Assembly (NCBI RefSeq): GCF_036417845.1
Contig: NC_089981.1
Coordinates: 8,325,501 to 8,389,500 of the forward strand
From: Apteryx mantelli
Lineage: Eukaryota; Chordata; Aves; Apterygiformes; Apterygidae
DNA: 64,000 nucleotides
Direction: 5' to 3'
The number at the start of each line of letters is the position of its first letter. Position 1 is the first letter of the stretch. Positions 38,748-49,492 of this stretch are shown one piece after another. Position numbers and translations under genes: made by a program. Under the pieces are notes generated by a model that saw only the letters and a list, made by a program, of their open reading frames with translations, had not been told where the DNA came from and ran no database searches.

Positions 38748-38813
38748 ATGGACCTCAGGCAGACTGAGCGAGTCCTTGCAGAAGCCAAAATGACTTTACC
38801 TTACTCCTTTTCG
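38748..38813 (+). CDS. Candidate first coding exon of the ATAD2-like gene
   Basis: Opens with an ATG in good context (AAGAATGG), codes for [15 protein letters not shown] plus seven more residues, and ends TTTTCG followed by the donor GTAAGT. Phase 0 fits the next exon at 38930. I do not recognise these residues in ATAD2, whose long N-terminus is missing here, so it may be a new start or a non-homologous leader. It is chosen for context, donor and phase; no transcript evidence is available. Confidence 0.5.
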
Positions 38814-41800
38814 GTAAGTAATGGATTTCACACAGCACAGTGATGCCAGTGCACTTTTCGCTCAGCTGAGAAGAACTTCCTCCAAAGTGTACCACAGTCT
38901 AAAACAACCTGTATCTTTGCTCCCTATAGGCACGCTATAGCGTGAGAGAAAGGAAGCCTGTTGTATGCTATCAAGCTCCACTGGAAAGTAGGTTATAGGC
39001 ACAGCTTCTCGGAAGGGCTAATCTCTCGTGTAGAAGGGGGATAGAAGATGTTAAACAAAAATGTAGCTACGCACAGCGCAATCAGAAACTATGTCTAGGT
39101 TCTGTAATTGTAGGGCCATCAAAGGCCGGTGGACACCAAGAAGGGGAAGATGGCCAAGATGCTCACAAGGAGTATAACCTTTGGCGCAGGAATACTGTTG
39201 TCCAGTATCAAGAGCCTTTGGAATGTGGGTTACGCGCGCAGTTTGTCAGAAGGGCTGATTCCTTGTGCTTAAGGGTGGGAGCTATAAGTTCTTGAATGAA
39301 AATGTGCATATGCAGAGACAAACAAGAAATGATGACTTGGTACTGTAATGACAGGGTCCTCAGAGGACGATGAAGAGCAGGAAGAGGATGACGGCAAAGA
39401 TACTCCAAAGCCATCTAACCCGCGGCAAACTGCTGAAGACACTCAAGCCCCACTGGAAGGTAGGCTATATGCAGAGCCTCTCTGAAGGGCTAATTTCTTG
39501 TGCAGAAGTGGCATACAGGGTGTTGAATGGAAAGCTATACACGCACAGACAAATAAGTTCTCGCTAGGTTCTATAATCATAGGGGCAACACAAGAAGGTG
39601 AAGGCGGAGAAGGGGAAGATGGCAAAGATCCCTGCAAGGAGTATAACCTTCGACCCAGGAAGACCATCATGTACTTCCAGCATCCACTGGAAAGTAGGTT
39701 CCATGCATAGTTTCTCGGAAGAGCTGATTTCTTGTGGATAGTGGGCTAGAGGTTGCTAAATCAAAAGACATATACCTCCCACCCCCCCCACCCCCCCCCA
39801 CACCTTTCATTTAAATTCCTTGCCTTCATTCAGCAGGTAAAACTCTCCCTTTGGGATCGAGATGCCTGTATCCTGTGCACACTGCAGTTCTTGGCCAGTG
39901 TGCATGCTCACTGCTGCTTTTCATTTCTTCAGGGCCATCTTCTCCTGACAGGCAAAGGGCTGCTCCGTCACAAAGCCCATGCTGCAGAAGAACAAACAGG
40001 TTGGTGTACGGATAGTGATAGTTCTCAGGGATCCATAGCGGTGCCACTCCCATCACTCAGTAATGCTTGAAAAGATTTTCCGATTGATGGCCGTGATGGG
40101 AAAATCGCAGCATTGTAGCTGGCACAGCTGGAGGGTCTAGAGGAAGCAAGGCTTTTCCTTTGGGAGAGAAGATAACTTTCATTAGCCCACAGCTTTTAAA
40201 AAGGCAGGATTTGGGGGTCAGCGATGAGATGATTGCGGATTGTCCTGGCTGAGATTGGGGATCTGCAATTCTTCTGTTCTGCACTTGAAGCCAGAATCCC
40301 CTTCCACAAATTGTCATTAGACGATTTCATCGTGCAGTATAAAAATGTCCACCTGCCTTTCTTCACGCTTGCATAGTGAATGCCAATCAAGACTAGGGAA
40401 TATTTCATGGTTTGGGAAGTTTATGGCAGTGTATAAGCGCTTCTGCACTCACTTGCCAACATGAAAACCACAGCAATCCCGCTAACTGCATGTTCAGTTA
40501 GAAAGCCCCTTTCCCTTTCTCCTCCATTCACATCTGGTGTCTTCCCCAAAGCTCTGGGAAAGACAAATTCAAGGCAAAGCACGTGGATGGAAGGAAAAGC
40601 GGAACCACCCTGCCGGAAGCTGATCCAGTGCAAATCCAGAGTTCGGTAAGCAGTGGTAACTCATTGTGTCAGTGGGGACTTTTCCAGGGGTCAGGAAAAC
40701 CTTCCCTACTGTGCTGCCGACAGCTCCCGGGCTTTACACTTTCCTCTCAGGGAACTTCAAGATCGTCCTGAGCCTTTCCTTTGTGCTGGCATAGGAAATA
40801 TTTGGAGGAAGCCTTTTTTTTTCCAGGTGGCAGCTTTCTCTGGCCTCTGACATGTCTTCTGTTGCATGTCTCTTTAGGTATGCTTTGATGGTGTGGGTGG
40901 TCTCTCTCACCACATTTCAGCCTTAAAGGAGATGGTGCTGTTCCCACTGCTTTACCCAGAATTCTTTCAGAGATTCCAAATCCGACCCCCCAGGTAACGG
41001 GCAGTGCATTCGAACTACAGAGCTAACTGCTGCAATATGCTTTTCAACATGAAAAGTATTTTTTTTTCCCCTTTTTTTTTGGAGGGGCAATATCTCAAGT
41101 GTGCAAATCTTCAGATGCTTTGCTGCTTTGGTCACAGGAATTCCCTTTTCTGGCTGATGTTTTAAGTAGCGTGTGGAAACAAAGAAGACCTTTTTTGGCC
41201 TCCCAGCTGAAGGCTTCCTCCCCAGTGCTTCCAACAAATTCTGGCAGGCACAGTCCAAGAGACTCCAACTGTGGCAGGGAGAAAGACAGGCTTTGCTCTC
41301 GAATCTGTCTAAGACGGGAAGTGTTCTGGTTAGGAGGGAAGGCCGCTTTGCTTTCACAACGGGGGCTGTCATGGACACTTTTCCATGTTTTTGTTGTAGC
41401 TACGTACATCTCTTTTTTTCATGTTGCAGAGGCTGTCTGTTCTACGGCCCACCAGGCACTGGAAAGACACTGGTGGCTCGAGCACTCGCAAATGAATGTA
41501 GGCAGGGAGACAAGAGAATAGCATTCTTCATGAGAAAAGGTGCCGACTGCCTCAGTCAATGGGTGGGAGAATCCGAGCGACAGCTGCGCTCATTATTTCA
41601 GCAGGTAAGGAGGAAATGCGCAGTAGGTTGGGTCAGAGTTGGACCTCTACTTTTCCGGGGTGGACGTCTTCCAGGAGGACTTGGCCTCTTGGGCAGTTTG
41701 GCAGTGTCTCCTGTTGAAAAGGGAACATCAGGGTTTCCTGTTCCTGTGCTGTGCTGCTTTGCCTGAGGGGCTGGAAATCTTGCAGATGTTGGGTCCAGCA

Positions 41801-44800
41801 CAGTGCCAGTGCCTTTGCAGCCATAATGTTTATCCTGCATGTTCTCGCTGCGTGGTGCTCTGTTTCACATACGTCAGTATGCCTGCATCTGTACTTCCCT
41901 TCCAGGCCTATGAGATGCGGCCTTCGATTATTTTCTTTGATGAGATCGACGGTCTCGCTCCTGTGCGCTCCAGTCGCCAAGCCAGATTCACAGGTACTTC
42001 CTTTCGCTTCCATCTCCATGTCATCTGCTTCATCTCTAGGAAAAGAAGACCCACCTGCTTCCCTTTATAGGACACACCCCCACCCCCACACTCTGAACTC
42101 CTCGAGTACAATGACACAGAGCTTCATAGCAGTTTAAAGGCAGGAGTTGAAATCAGGTCACTAAGCTTGGTGTCCGGACAAGGTCTCTCTCGAGACCTTG
42201 CCTCGCTTTTTCTGTCTTACCATGAGTCCTTTCGCTAACAACAGCTCATCCAGAAAAGCTTCTCCTTTCTGAGCGACGTGACTTTGGAGAAAGTCATGCC
42301 AAAGGTAACAACAGCTACTAACCCAGGGAATCCAAACAACATTTTTTTGGTAGTTCTATTGTCACAACGCTCCTGGCGCTTATGGATGGCTTAGACAGCA
42401 GAGGAGAGATCGTGGTCATTGGAGCCACCAACAGGCCAGACTCCCTGGATCCTGCTTTACGAAGGCCTGGACGCTTTGACAGGGAGTTCCTTTTCACCTT
42501 GCCAAACAAAGAGGTAAGGCTGTTTCGGCAACCTTCCTGCTACTGGCACAAAGCCTTGCTTGAGAAGAAAACCGGCTTACCCCACAGCATCTCCGAGAGC
42601 GAGCAAGGAAACAAGTGGTATACGTGCTGCACACCTCCCGGTTCCCCACACAGAACTGGCAGGAAGGCTGCAAACAGGAGTTTCACTCCGCCTGGAGCAC
42701 ACGGACATTATTCCTTGCCCAAGGGCTTGCTCTTTGCTTAGTTAGTGAGTCCACCTAGGTTCTTGCCTTCTGAGGTTGCTGCCTTGTTCTCAGTTCTCCA
42801 GTTGGGAAAGCCTCGGGGGAAAACTTGGGCTTGAGTGTGGCCGGGCTGGGAATCCTGGGAGCCGCCCAAAAGCATTTAGGGACCTGACATTGTTACTGGT
42901 ATTAGCAGGGAGCTCGGGCTCTTTTTCTTTTTCTATTTTTTTTTTCTGGCTACCCCAGATTCTTTTGTCTTTAGTTCGCATTTTGTGGGGAAAAGGAGAA
43001 AAAGGTTATTGGATTGAAGGCTAGGAAAAATGCACAACACACTATACTGGACAGAAACAGGAAACACTTCACTGAAGCTCTGGCAAAGAGCAGCGATGAA
43101 CATAGGCACAACTTGACATTTGCTCGTTCAAGGATAGCAGCTGGAGTCAGAATTCTTGCTCCTACTACTGTACTTACTCTTCCAATCTACTTGAAAAGTA
43201 CTGAGCTTTGAAAAGCAGGCAGTGTGTTACTAGAATGTAAACATTTCTTAATTTTAGCAGAGGAAGACAAGCAATTACGGGAATGTGATGGGGGGAGGGG
43301 GACTGCGCATTGCTTATTTTCTTTTTGAGAAAGAGGCTTAAGACAAACCACAGTGTGACCACCTGGTTTGTAGGCTCGAAAAGAGATTTTCAAGATCCAC
43401 ACCAGAGACTGGAGCCCTAAGGCCCTGGACGCATTGCTTGAGGAGCTTGCTGAAAAATGCGTTGGTAAGATGAAAAAACACACCGAGTTCCTGCCTGTGC
43501 CTGGCTCCTGACAGCGTCTGAGCTTGTGCCAGGCAGTACCCAAGCTGCTTCTGTCTCCTTGCCTTCCCTTGCCTCTGAGAACATGGAAGGCTCTGGGGGG
43601 CGTCTTCCTCAGCAGCTAAGGTTGGCTCAGAGGCCTACTTCCGAAGCACAGGCTGTAGGGCGCTGGGCCTCCCGTAATGCAAGCTCCCCATCAGGGCACT
43701 CCTCTGCAGTGCAGGAACTCTTTTGCCATTGCCCATGAAACTCTTCCCCTTTGGGCCACATGCAAAGACTTTGAGAGTGTCCCTTTGCAAAGCCTGACTT
43801 GACTGCTTTCTGCTGCCTGAGACTGACATCCCTTTGGATTCTGCTCTTGTTGCTCAGGATACTGCGGGGCCGATATTCAAGCCCTCTGCGCTGAAGCTGC
43901 CCTCTGTGCTTTGCATCGACACTATCCGCAGATCTACACAAGCAGTCACAAGCTGCACATCAATGTTGCTGCCATTGAAATCACAGCAACAGATTTTCTT
44001 GTGGCTATGCAGAAGACTGCACCAGCTTCACAGAGGGCTGTGGCTTCCCCTGGACAACCACTGCCACCCCTTTCCAAGCCACTGCTTCAGAACACGCTAC
44101 AGAGACTCCTAAAAGGCGGGCAGAGGGTATTTCCCCACGCAGCACTTGCACTCCAGCAGGACCAACAGCCAGGTAGGGCTTCACTGCCTTCACCGCCGTA
44201 AAACTCTCCCAAAGCAAACACTGCTAGTTTGTGCAAGCAACAGAAACAAACCTTTCAGTCAGGAAGAGGTGAAACTGAATGGTAGAGAGGGCAGAGCCGG
44301 GAACTCCTCCCACTTCACACTACAGAACTCTATGTTCTCCACTCGAGCATCCAGTTTCTGAAGGCTGTCAGCATCATCTGTCTCGTTTGCAAGGAGAAAA
44401 GGAGCTTTCACTGCTAGCAAAACCTAGCTTGTGCAAATCCAGACACTTAGGAGAGCTCTGTAGAGACTGAAGGCTTTGGAAAATGGCATTCAGTGTATGC
44501 CCCTCAGACAAAGAAATACAAGGCCCCGGGTTTCAGCTCACATTTAGAAGCTGTCTTAGCACAAGAGAAGGTTGCAGACTCTTCGGGAAAGTTAACAAGC
44601 GTCTTTTGCCTTCTCATGGTACCACTCATTTCTTAGAAAATGACTGCATGGACAGCGATGAGGAGTCACCTTCTGGTCTTGAAGATGAGCCGTTTCCTCC
44701 AAGGCCTGGCCAGCAAAAGCAAACCTTCCTTAACTGTAACAGGTAACTGCCCGTGTCCTTTCATTGAAATTCTTCCGATTGCTGGGGCTTTCCAAGCTGT

Positions 44801-47800
44801 CGTGGCCGTTGCAAGTGGGAGGGGCATTAGATGAGGGAGGACAGAAGAGTTAGTCCAGGGTGCTTTGGTATCAAAAACTGCAAGCAGGAAGCACAGAGAT
44901 ATAACTAGGTGCTAGAGTTGTAGGACAGCAAGTAGCTCCAGCCGATCATACGGAAGGAGCCAGCCTCCTTTCCTCCACCAAAGACATCCACAGACAATTA
45001 GGGCATGCTGATTTCATGCATGCTGTTCTTCAAGGATTCAAGGCCAAAGAAATGTGATGTCTCTCCTCTTAGCTAAAGAAATGCAACGTGGGTTTGTGGA
45101 GTCACCTAGCTTCCCAGATTGGGAATGCAGGAGTGACTCACTTCGTAGGAAGAAAATTGAGGAATGGCCGGCTAAAAGAACATAATAAAAACCCTGCAGA
45201 AAAGGCTTCATTTGCGATCTTTAAGCCACTATGCTTACATTCATATTTTGATATTGCAATGGGAAAGTAATTCAATCCCACAGTGGAGAAGTTAGCTTAT
45301 GGGGTCCCAGCTGCGTCAGTAATTTTTCTCATTCTCTCTTACCGTGCTGCTCAGGAAGGCTTCTGACCCACAGAACTTGGTCCAGTCTCTAGGCTCCTTG
45401 GCCTGAGCCAGAAAAGGTCCTGCAGTACTGGGAGGGCAAAAAAAAGAAAAAAAAAGGTGCTATTCACAGATGTATTCCATGATAACAGAGCAAAAACCAC
45501 GAGAAAGTTGTATTTGCAATCTAGAAGAGAGCACACAAGGAAAGATGAAAACATCTGAATGAAGGAATCTAATAAATATCCTCCAGTTCTATGGACTCAC
45601 AGGAATGTTTTGCACTTTGTTAGATACAGCTAAGGCCTTTCAGAGCCCACGGCATTTCTTTTCCCACAAGGTTCTTCTGCTCCTTCCTGACCACCTTCTC
45701 CATTTCCAGTGGACCCCCTGCACCTAAACTTGACCAAGGCAGAGGCCTCAAGGCTGCTCAGTCAAGACATCCTGAACATAAGAGCCTCATGGCCGGGGGA
45801 AAGAGATCCAGACCAGGGTGTGCTGGACAAAGAAAGACACCTTGAACATCTGTGTCTTGACTGATCACTTCCTTTGCAAACTTCTTGTTTTGCAGTTGCG
45901 CTCCTAGCAATGCTTGTTGCCAGCCAGCATGTCACAGGCCCAGGTTCTTAATCGCTGGAGAGCCCGGGTACGGGCAAAGTTCCCACTTGGTGCCTCCACT
46001 AATACACGCGCTGGAGAGGTTTGCGGTTCACGTGCTGGACCTGCCGGCTCTCTTTGCTAGCAGCACCTCACCCGAAGAAAGATGCGCACAGGTACCTCTT
46101 CTCTCTGCAATCTCACAGGATGAATAGACTCAGGGGAAGCAGGCAGACCTCCCGCGGTTAATGGTGGTGGCCTGGCTTTCCTCTGCTTCCTGTGGTGTTT
46201 ATTTCGCGCTGAAAGAACACTTTTCTTGTACACTGAACAATGGAGAAGAAGGACGTTGTGCATGAGCACCTTTTCCATTCCAGGCTAAACAGTAAGGATG
46301 TTGCTAGCAGCTCAGGGAGCTCCAAGATGCTCTTGATAAAGCCCTCTGCATGGCAAGAGCTGCTGCTCATGACAGCGGGCTCTCCAGAGCTGTTTCCCTT
46401 GCCTCTTCAGGCTCTGTAGCTCCCAGGAGGCGCCTCTGCCTCAGCCTGACTGCACGTCATGCCCTTTCTCTAGCCTCCCTCTTTATAACACTGAAATGCA
46501 ACCCAGGCTTGGGAGGGGGGGAGAAAAGGGTTTCTCTTCTCTCATCATACCGCAGGGAAGAGGCAAGAACACACTTGCTGGATTCGAGCAGTGTAGCAGT
46601 GGCCCCACGCTGATGTGGACCCTGCTGAAGGGCTGGGCCTGTTTTTTCAAGCACACTACCACTCGCACCGGGCGTGAGGCTCTGGGCGAGTTACCTGACA
46701 TCTAAGCAGTCTGGAAATCAGGCAGAGATTCAGGCCTGCCTCTCGCTGTGGAGAGGCTGAAGGAACTGGGTCCAAGCAGCAACGTTACCTTATTCTTGGT
46801 GGCTTGTTTGGACGCTTTGTCTTTGTGCACTCCCGTTTTGCAGGCAATTTTGATTGATCCATTGTTGTTCAGCAGCAGCCTCTGCTACCCACTTCAACAG
46901 TCTTCTCCAAACTTCCTTTTGACTAGTTGATCCGAGAAGCCCAGAGGACAGCACCGAGCATCCTTTCTATTCCACATATCCATGCCTGGTGGGAGGCTGC
47001 CGGACTCACCTTGAGAGCTACGCTCACAACATTACTAGAGGGCATTCCAGCATATGCTCCAGTGCTGTTGCTCGCTACGTCGGATGTTTGCCATGCAGAT
47101 CTCCCGCCAGAGGTATTTCTCTCACTGCCTTCCCGGCTTCTTTCAGCCTCATGTTAATTTATCACTCCATTAAGCACCCAAGTACTGTGCTCTCCTAAGC
47201 CATTCAACACCGGCATTACTAGGGCACCCTGCTGGCATCTCTTCCCTCTGCAGTTGCCACAAGGCTTCAACCTGAAGGGCAGCAAGGCAAGTAAATCCAA
47301 AACAGGCAACCTAGGAGATGCTCAGTGTCCTCCCTTGGAGCACTGGAACCTCGGGTCGCTTCACAGAGCTTTAATCCTAGAGGTGTTCCTTAAACAAGAT
47401 GCCCTAAATTGCCCTGCTGACCCACTACAATCTCGCCTTTAAGGCCAAGAAGCAAACTTGTTCTAGTCTCTCCCTTATTCAAAGCATTCCTCAGCTTCAC
47501 TGGAAAAGGAATTCATCTTTGTGGAGCAGAACACAAATTTAGGGGGGGGGGCTTACGGCTGCGCTGTCTTTTCTCCTCCCACCTCAGGTACGAGCTTTAT
47601 TTTCTGAGCTTTATGGAGAAGTTTTCAATGTCCAGTCACCTAGCGAGGAGGAAGGGAGAAAGTTTTTCGAGGACTTGCTTGTCCAGCAAGCTGCTAAGCC
47701 TGCTGCACCACAAAAGAAAGCAGGTGAGCCTATTCTACAAACACAGCGTTGCTATCTCTAGCTTAGCAGCCATTCAGCATTTGCTTTGGTAATAGATTTC

Positions 47801-49151
47801 CTGGCACGAAGGTTTACTCTGCTTGTGTCCGAGTATCATCACTTGGCTAACCTTTTCTGGTTGACTGAAGCTTGTCAGGCACGGGAAGTCCTCCTGCCTG
47901 TGGCATCACCAACTGAGCCTCGACTGCTGACAGAGGAGGAAGAGAGGCAGCTCGAGGAGCAAGGGGACGAGACATGGCCAGCGGTGCCTGCAGAGTCCAG
48001 TACACCCCTCTCTACTGGCAAGTCCTTTCTTCCTTTTTTCTTTTTTCTTTTTTCTTTTTTCCTTTTTTGGATAAGGTGCCAATGACATTGATATCTTCCC
48101 TCTTGTCATGGCATACCTGCTTTTGGTGATGCCGGTGGCTTTATGCCAAAGGCATTCCATTTCCAAATTAGGTGCAGCACGTGAGGTCAGTCCCCAGGAC
48201 AGTCACTCAATGTGCTGATGAAATAAAGCCCAGCCACAGAGCTTGGCTCACACTGTAAAACACTGGCCTCGATGGCCCCGCAACGGCTAACTCCTCAAAT
48301 GTAACATGTTGTTTAGAGCAGTTGCTGAACACTGCACAAGTTCTTATGGTAATAGGAAACAGTGAGGATTTTTCCTTTGCTTTTGTTTCCTTTTTCTCTT
48401 CCTCTCCCTCTTGCCTTCCTGCCCGCCACCCCCACACCAAGTAATGGCCGTCTGTCTGTGAGGCTTAGGCAACCTCTGCTTTTGGAACACAGGGGAAGGA
48501 GAGCTTGTCTCCAAAGACTTTTCTGCTTCTCACCTCTTGTACTTCCTGTGATGAGAGACGAAGCCACCTGAGCTTATGACCCTGCTTTGTGCTCATGCCT
48601 TCGGTCTACAGTCTGCTTTGTGCACAAAATCGTCAAGGGCATTCTTTTATGCATGATATAATCTAATAGTTCTTACGCTTTTTAATTCTAATAACAATTG
48701 GACCCCCTTCGCTTGCTGCCCTCTCTCCCTCAACACATGCATGTAGTGAGCCAGCACAATGGTACTTCAGTCCCTCTCACCATTCCCCTTGTGCACCAAG
48801 TAAGACGACGGTGCTAGATTTTGCAGACAGAACTGCTTAGCTAATGCTTTGGCTTGCTTTTTCTCCTATCTCTGTGCAGCTGCCTGCAGACAAAAGCGAA
48901 GGAGGAACGCATCGCCCTCAGAGAGCCTAGCAGAGAAGAGGAGGAAATGCTCACCCCCTGCTGAGAAGGAAACCAGCATCTCTCTCAGGGTAGGTTGGAG
49001 CTCACTGATCCACCTTTGCTTCCCGCTCTGCTGACAACCCTTGAGCTCTCCGTTCTGCCAGCAGAGCTGCAGGCATGGGCAACATTCAGCTAACGGGGAG
49101 ACAGAAGCACCTGAGGAGGCTCCCACTGCCAGCTGGCAGCCCTCTTTCTAG
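38748..49151 (+). CDS. ATAD2-like: ATAD2-like AAA+ ATPase gene lacking the bromodomain (about 20 exons, one frame break)
   Basis: Predicted nuclear AAA+ ATPase related to ATAD2/ANCCA, a chromatin factor with two AAA modules and a bromodomain. Exons read from homology plus splice signals: 38748-38813, 38930-38987, 39114-39224, 39355-39459, 39583-39693, 39933-39999, 40552-40645, 40878-40993, 41430-41604, 41906-41993, 42354-42513, 43374-43464, 43858-44172, 44637-44742, 45896-46091, 46927-47112, 47588-47723, 47871-48017, 48880-48989, 49062-49151. All join with matching phase except the exon at 41906-41993, which is one base short. With that base counted, the sum is 843 codons including the stop, against about 1390 residues in ATAD2. 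ASQRAV-SPGQ and KPLLQNT favour ATAD2 over ATAD2B. Introns are short (about 100-1200 bases), so this is a genomic duplicate, not a retrocopy. Coding status is uncertain because of the missing base. Confidence 0.85.
38930..39730 (+). repeat. Four-fold tandem exon/intron repeat (period about 235 bp) in the ATAD2-like gene
   Basis: Four units, each an exon followed by the same intron start (GTAGGTTATAGGCACAG-like, then TCTCGGAAGGGCTAAT-like). Exons are 38930-38987, 39114-39224, 39355-39459 and 39583-39693. Their donors at 38988, 39225, 39460 and 39694 are 237, 235 and 234 bases apart. Exons end in YQAPLE, YQEPLE, TQAPLE and FQHPLE. Three carry a version of YNLRPRKT ([24 protein letters not shown]), and three begin with an acidic stretch (for example [22 protein letters not shown]). 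The related ATAD2 segment is an acidic run followed by YYLRQRKT-like sequence, present once. All four exons are open and have the same phase (in at 2 bases, out at 1), so every unit can be added or skipped without breaking frame. The acidic part suggests histone or basic-partner binding (inference). Confidence 0.85.
39778..39803. repeat. Poly-C tract, interrupted
   Basis: Runs of eight and nine C separated by single A, within the intron after the fourth tandem exon. Confidence 0.9.
39933..40645 (+). CDS. ATAD2-like linker exons
   Basis: The exon at 39933-39999 codes for [22 protein letters not shown], matching the SPYCKRMN region of ATAD2. The exon at 40552-40645 codes for [16 protein letters not shown], then [12 protein letters not shown], matching the segment just before the first AAA core. 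Phases join directly (AG plus C). In ATAD2 a serine-rich and RRRKRSRNR-type stretch lies between them. I could not find it in the 552-base intron, so it appears to be lost. The region at 40000-40551 has no other exon that I can support. Confidence 0.75.
40878..44172 (+). CDS. ATAD2-like first AAA+ module (six exons)
   Basis: Exons 40878-40993, 41430-41604, 41906-41993, 42354-42513, 43374-43464 and 43858-44172. Motifs in order: [11 protein letters not shown] and [12 protein letters not shown]; Walker [38 protein letters not shown]; Walker [40 protein letters not shown] (sensor 1); [14 protein letters not shown] with the arginine-finger region; then the lid with [20 protein letters not shown] and [13 protein letters not shown]. 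All catalytic residues of an active AAA module are present. The break is in exon 41906-41993: after RSSRQ the sequence is GCCAGATTCACAG where the family pattern needs one more base (near 41981) to stay in frame with the next exon. Read as it stands, a stop follows within about 15 codons of the next exon. The long last exon links to the second module. Confidence 0.88.
44637..47723 (+). CDS. ATAD2-like second (degenerate) AAA module
   Basis: Exons 44637-44742 ([14 protein letters not shown] acidic linker, ending LNCNR), 45896-46091 ([19 protein letters not shown], a nucleotide loop without the Walker lysine, as in ATAD2's own second module; then [17 protein letters not shown] and [10 protein letters not shown]), 46927-47112 ([34 protein letters not shown]) and 47588-47723 ([35 protein letters not shown]). 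In ATAD2-type proteins this module does not hydrolyse ATP and supports hexamer structure. The frame is intact across all four exons and the phases agree. Confidence 0.9.
47871..49151 (+). CDS. ATAD2-like C-terminal exons; bromodomain absent
   Basis: The exon at 47871-48017 continues the family sequence ([20 protein letters not shown] and [11 protein letters not shown]), then departs where ATAD2 would enter its bromodomain helices; here it reads [14 protein letters not shown]. It ends at a GC donor (ACTG/GCAAGT), a rare but known splice type. The exon at 48880-48989 is basic ([26 protein letters not shown]), resembling the lysine/arginine-rich part after the bromodomain in ATAD2 and likely a nuclear localisation signal. 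The last exon, 49062-49151, gives [19 protein letters not shown] and stops at TAG 49149-49151. If the donor at 48990 is not used, the frame stops at 49034 instead. No bromodomain trace (PDYVTVIKQPMDL-like) is seen in the 862-base intron between 48018 and 48879. Confidence 0.7.
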
Positions 49152-49486
49152 AGGCTCTGTGGCCTCTCTTCAAAAGATGCATTTCGCAGGGCCCTGCATT
49201 GCAGCCACAGAAGCTCATCCAAGGCAAGAGGGCCTTTGCTGTGGCAGCCACTGTCCTTTACTACAAAACGGGCCATGGCAGTTCCCGCTGTTCTCAGAGA
49301 AGTTCACTTGCAGTTAGGATCGTGGAGGTGATTGATAGCCTGAGGAGCAACACAATGTTACTACTCTGCCATTCTTTTTCATTATTTGCTGTTTAGTCCT
49401 CAGTGCACAATTCAGTGAAGAGAGCCTGTAGTTATCATATAAAGACATCTGTTTGTATATATATCCAAATATAGCGAGGCTATACC

Positions 49487-49492
49487 AATAAA
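49487..49492 (+). terminator. Polyadenylation signal AATAAA of the ATAD2-like gene
   Basis: Canonical AATAAA about 336 bases after the predicted stop, followed by T-rich sequence. It suggests a normal 3' end and argues that the bromodomain-less form is a complete gene copy rather than one cut off by the assembly. Confidence 0.6.

Noticed and set aside
42245-42304. 60-base candidate micro-exon (cag before, gtaac after) between the Walker B and sensor 1 exons
   Set aside because: Open in one phase, but it has no counterpart in the AAA family, would insert about 20 residues into the ATPase core, and as a multiple of three does not repair the missing base.
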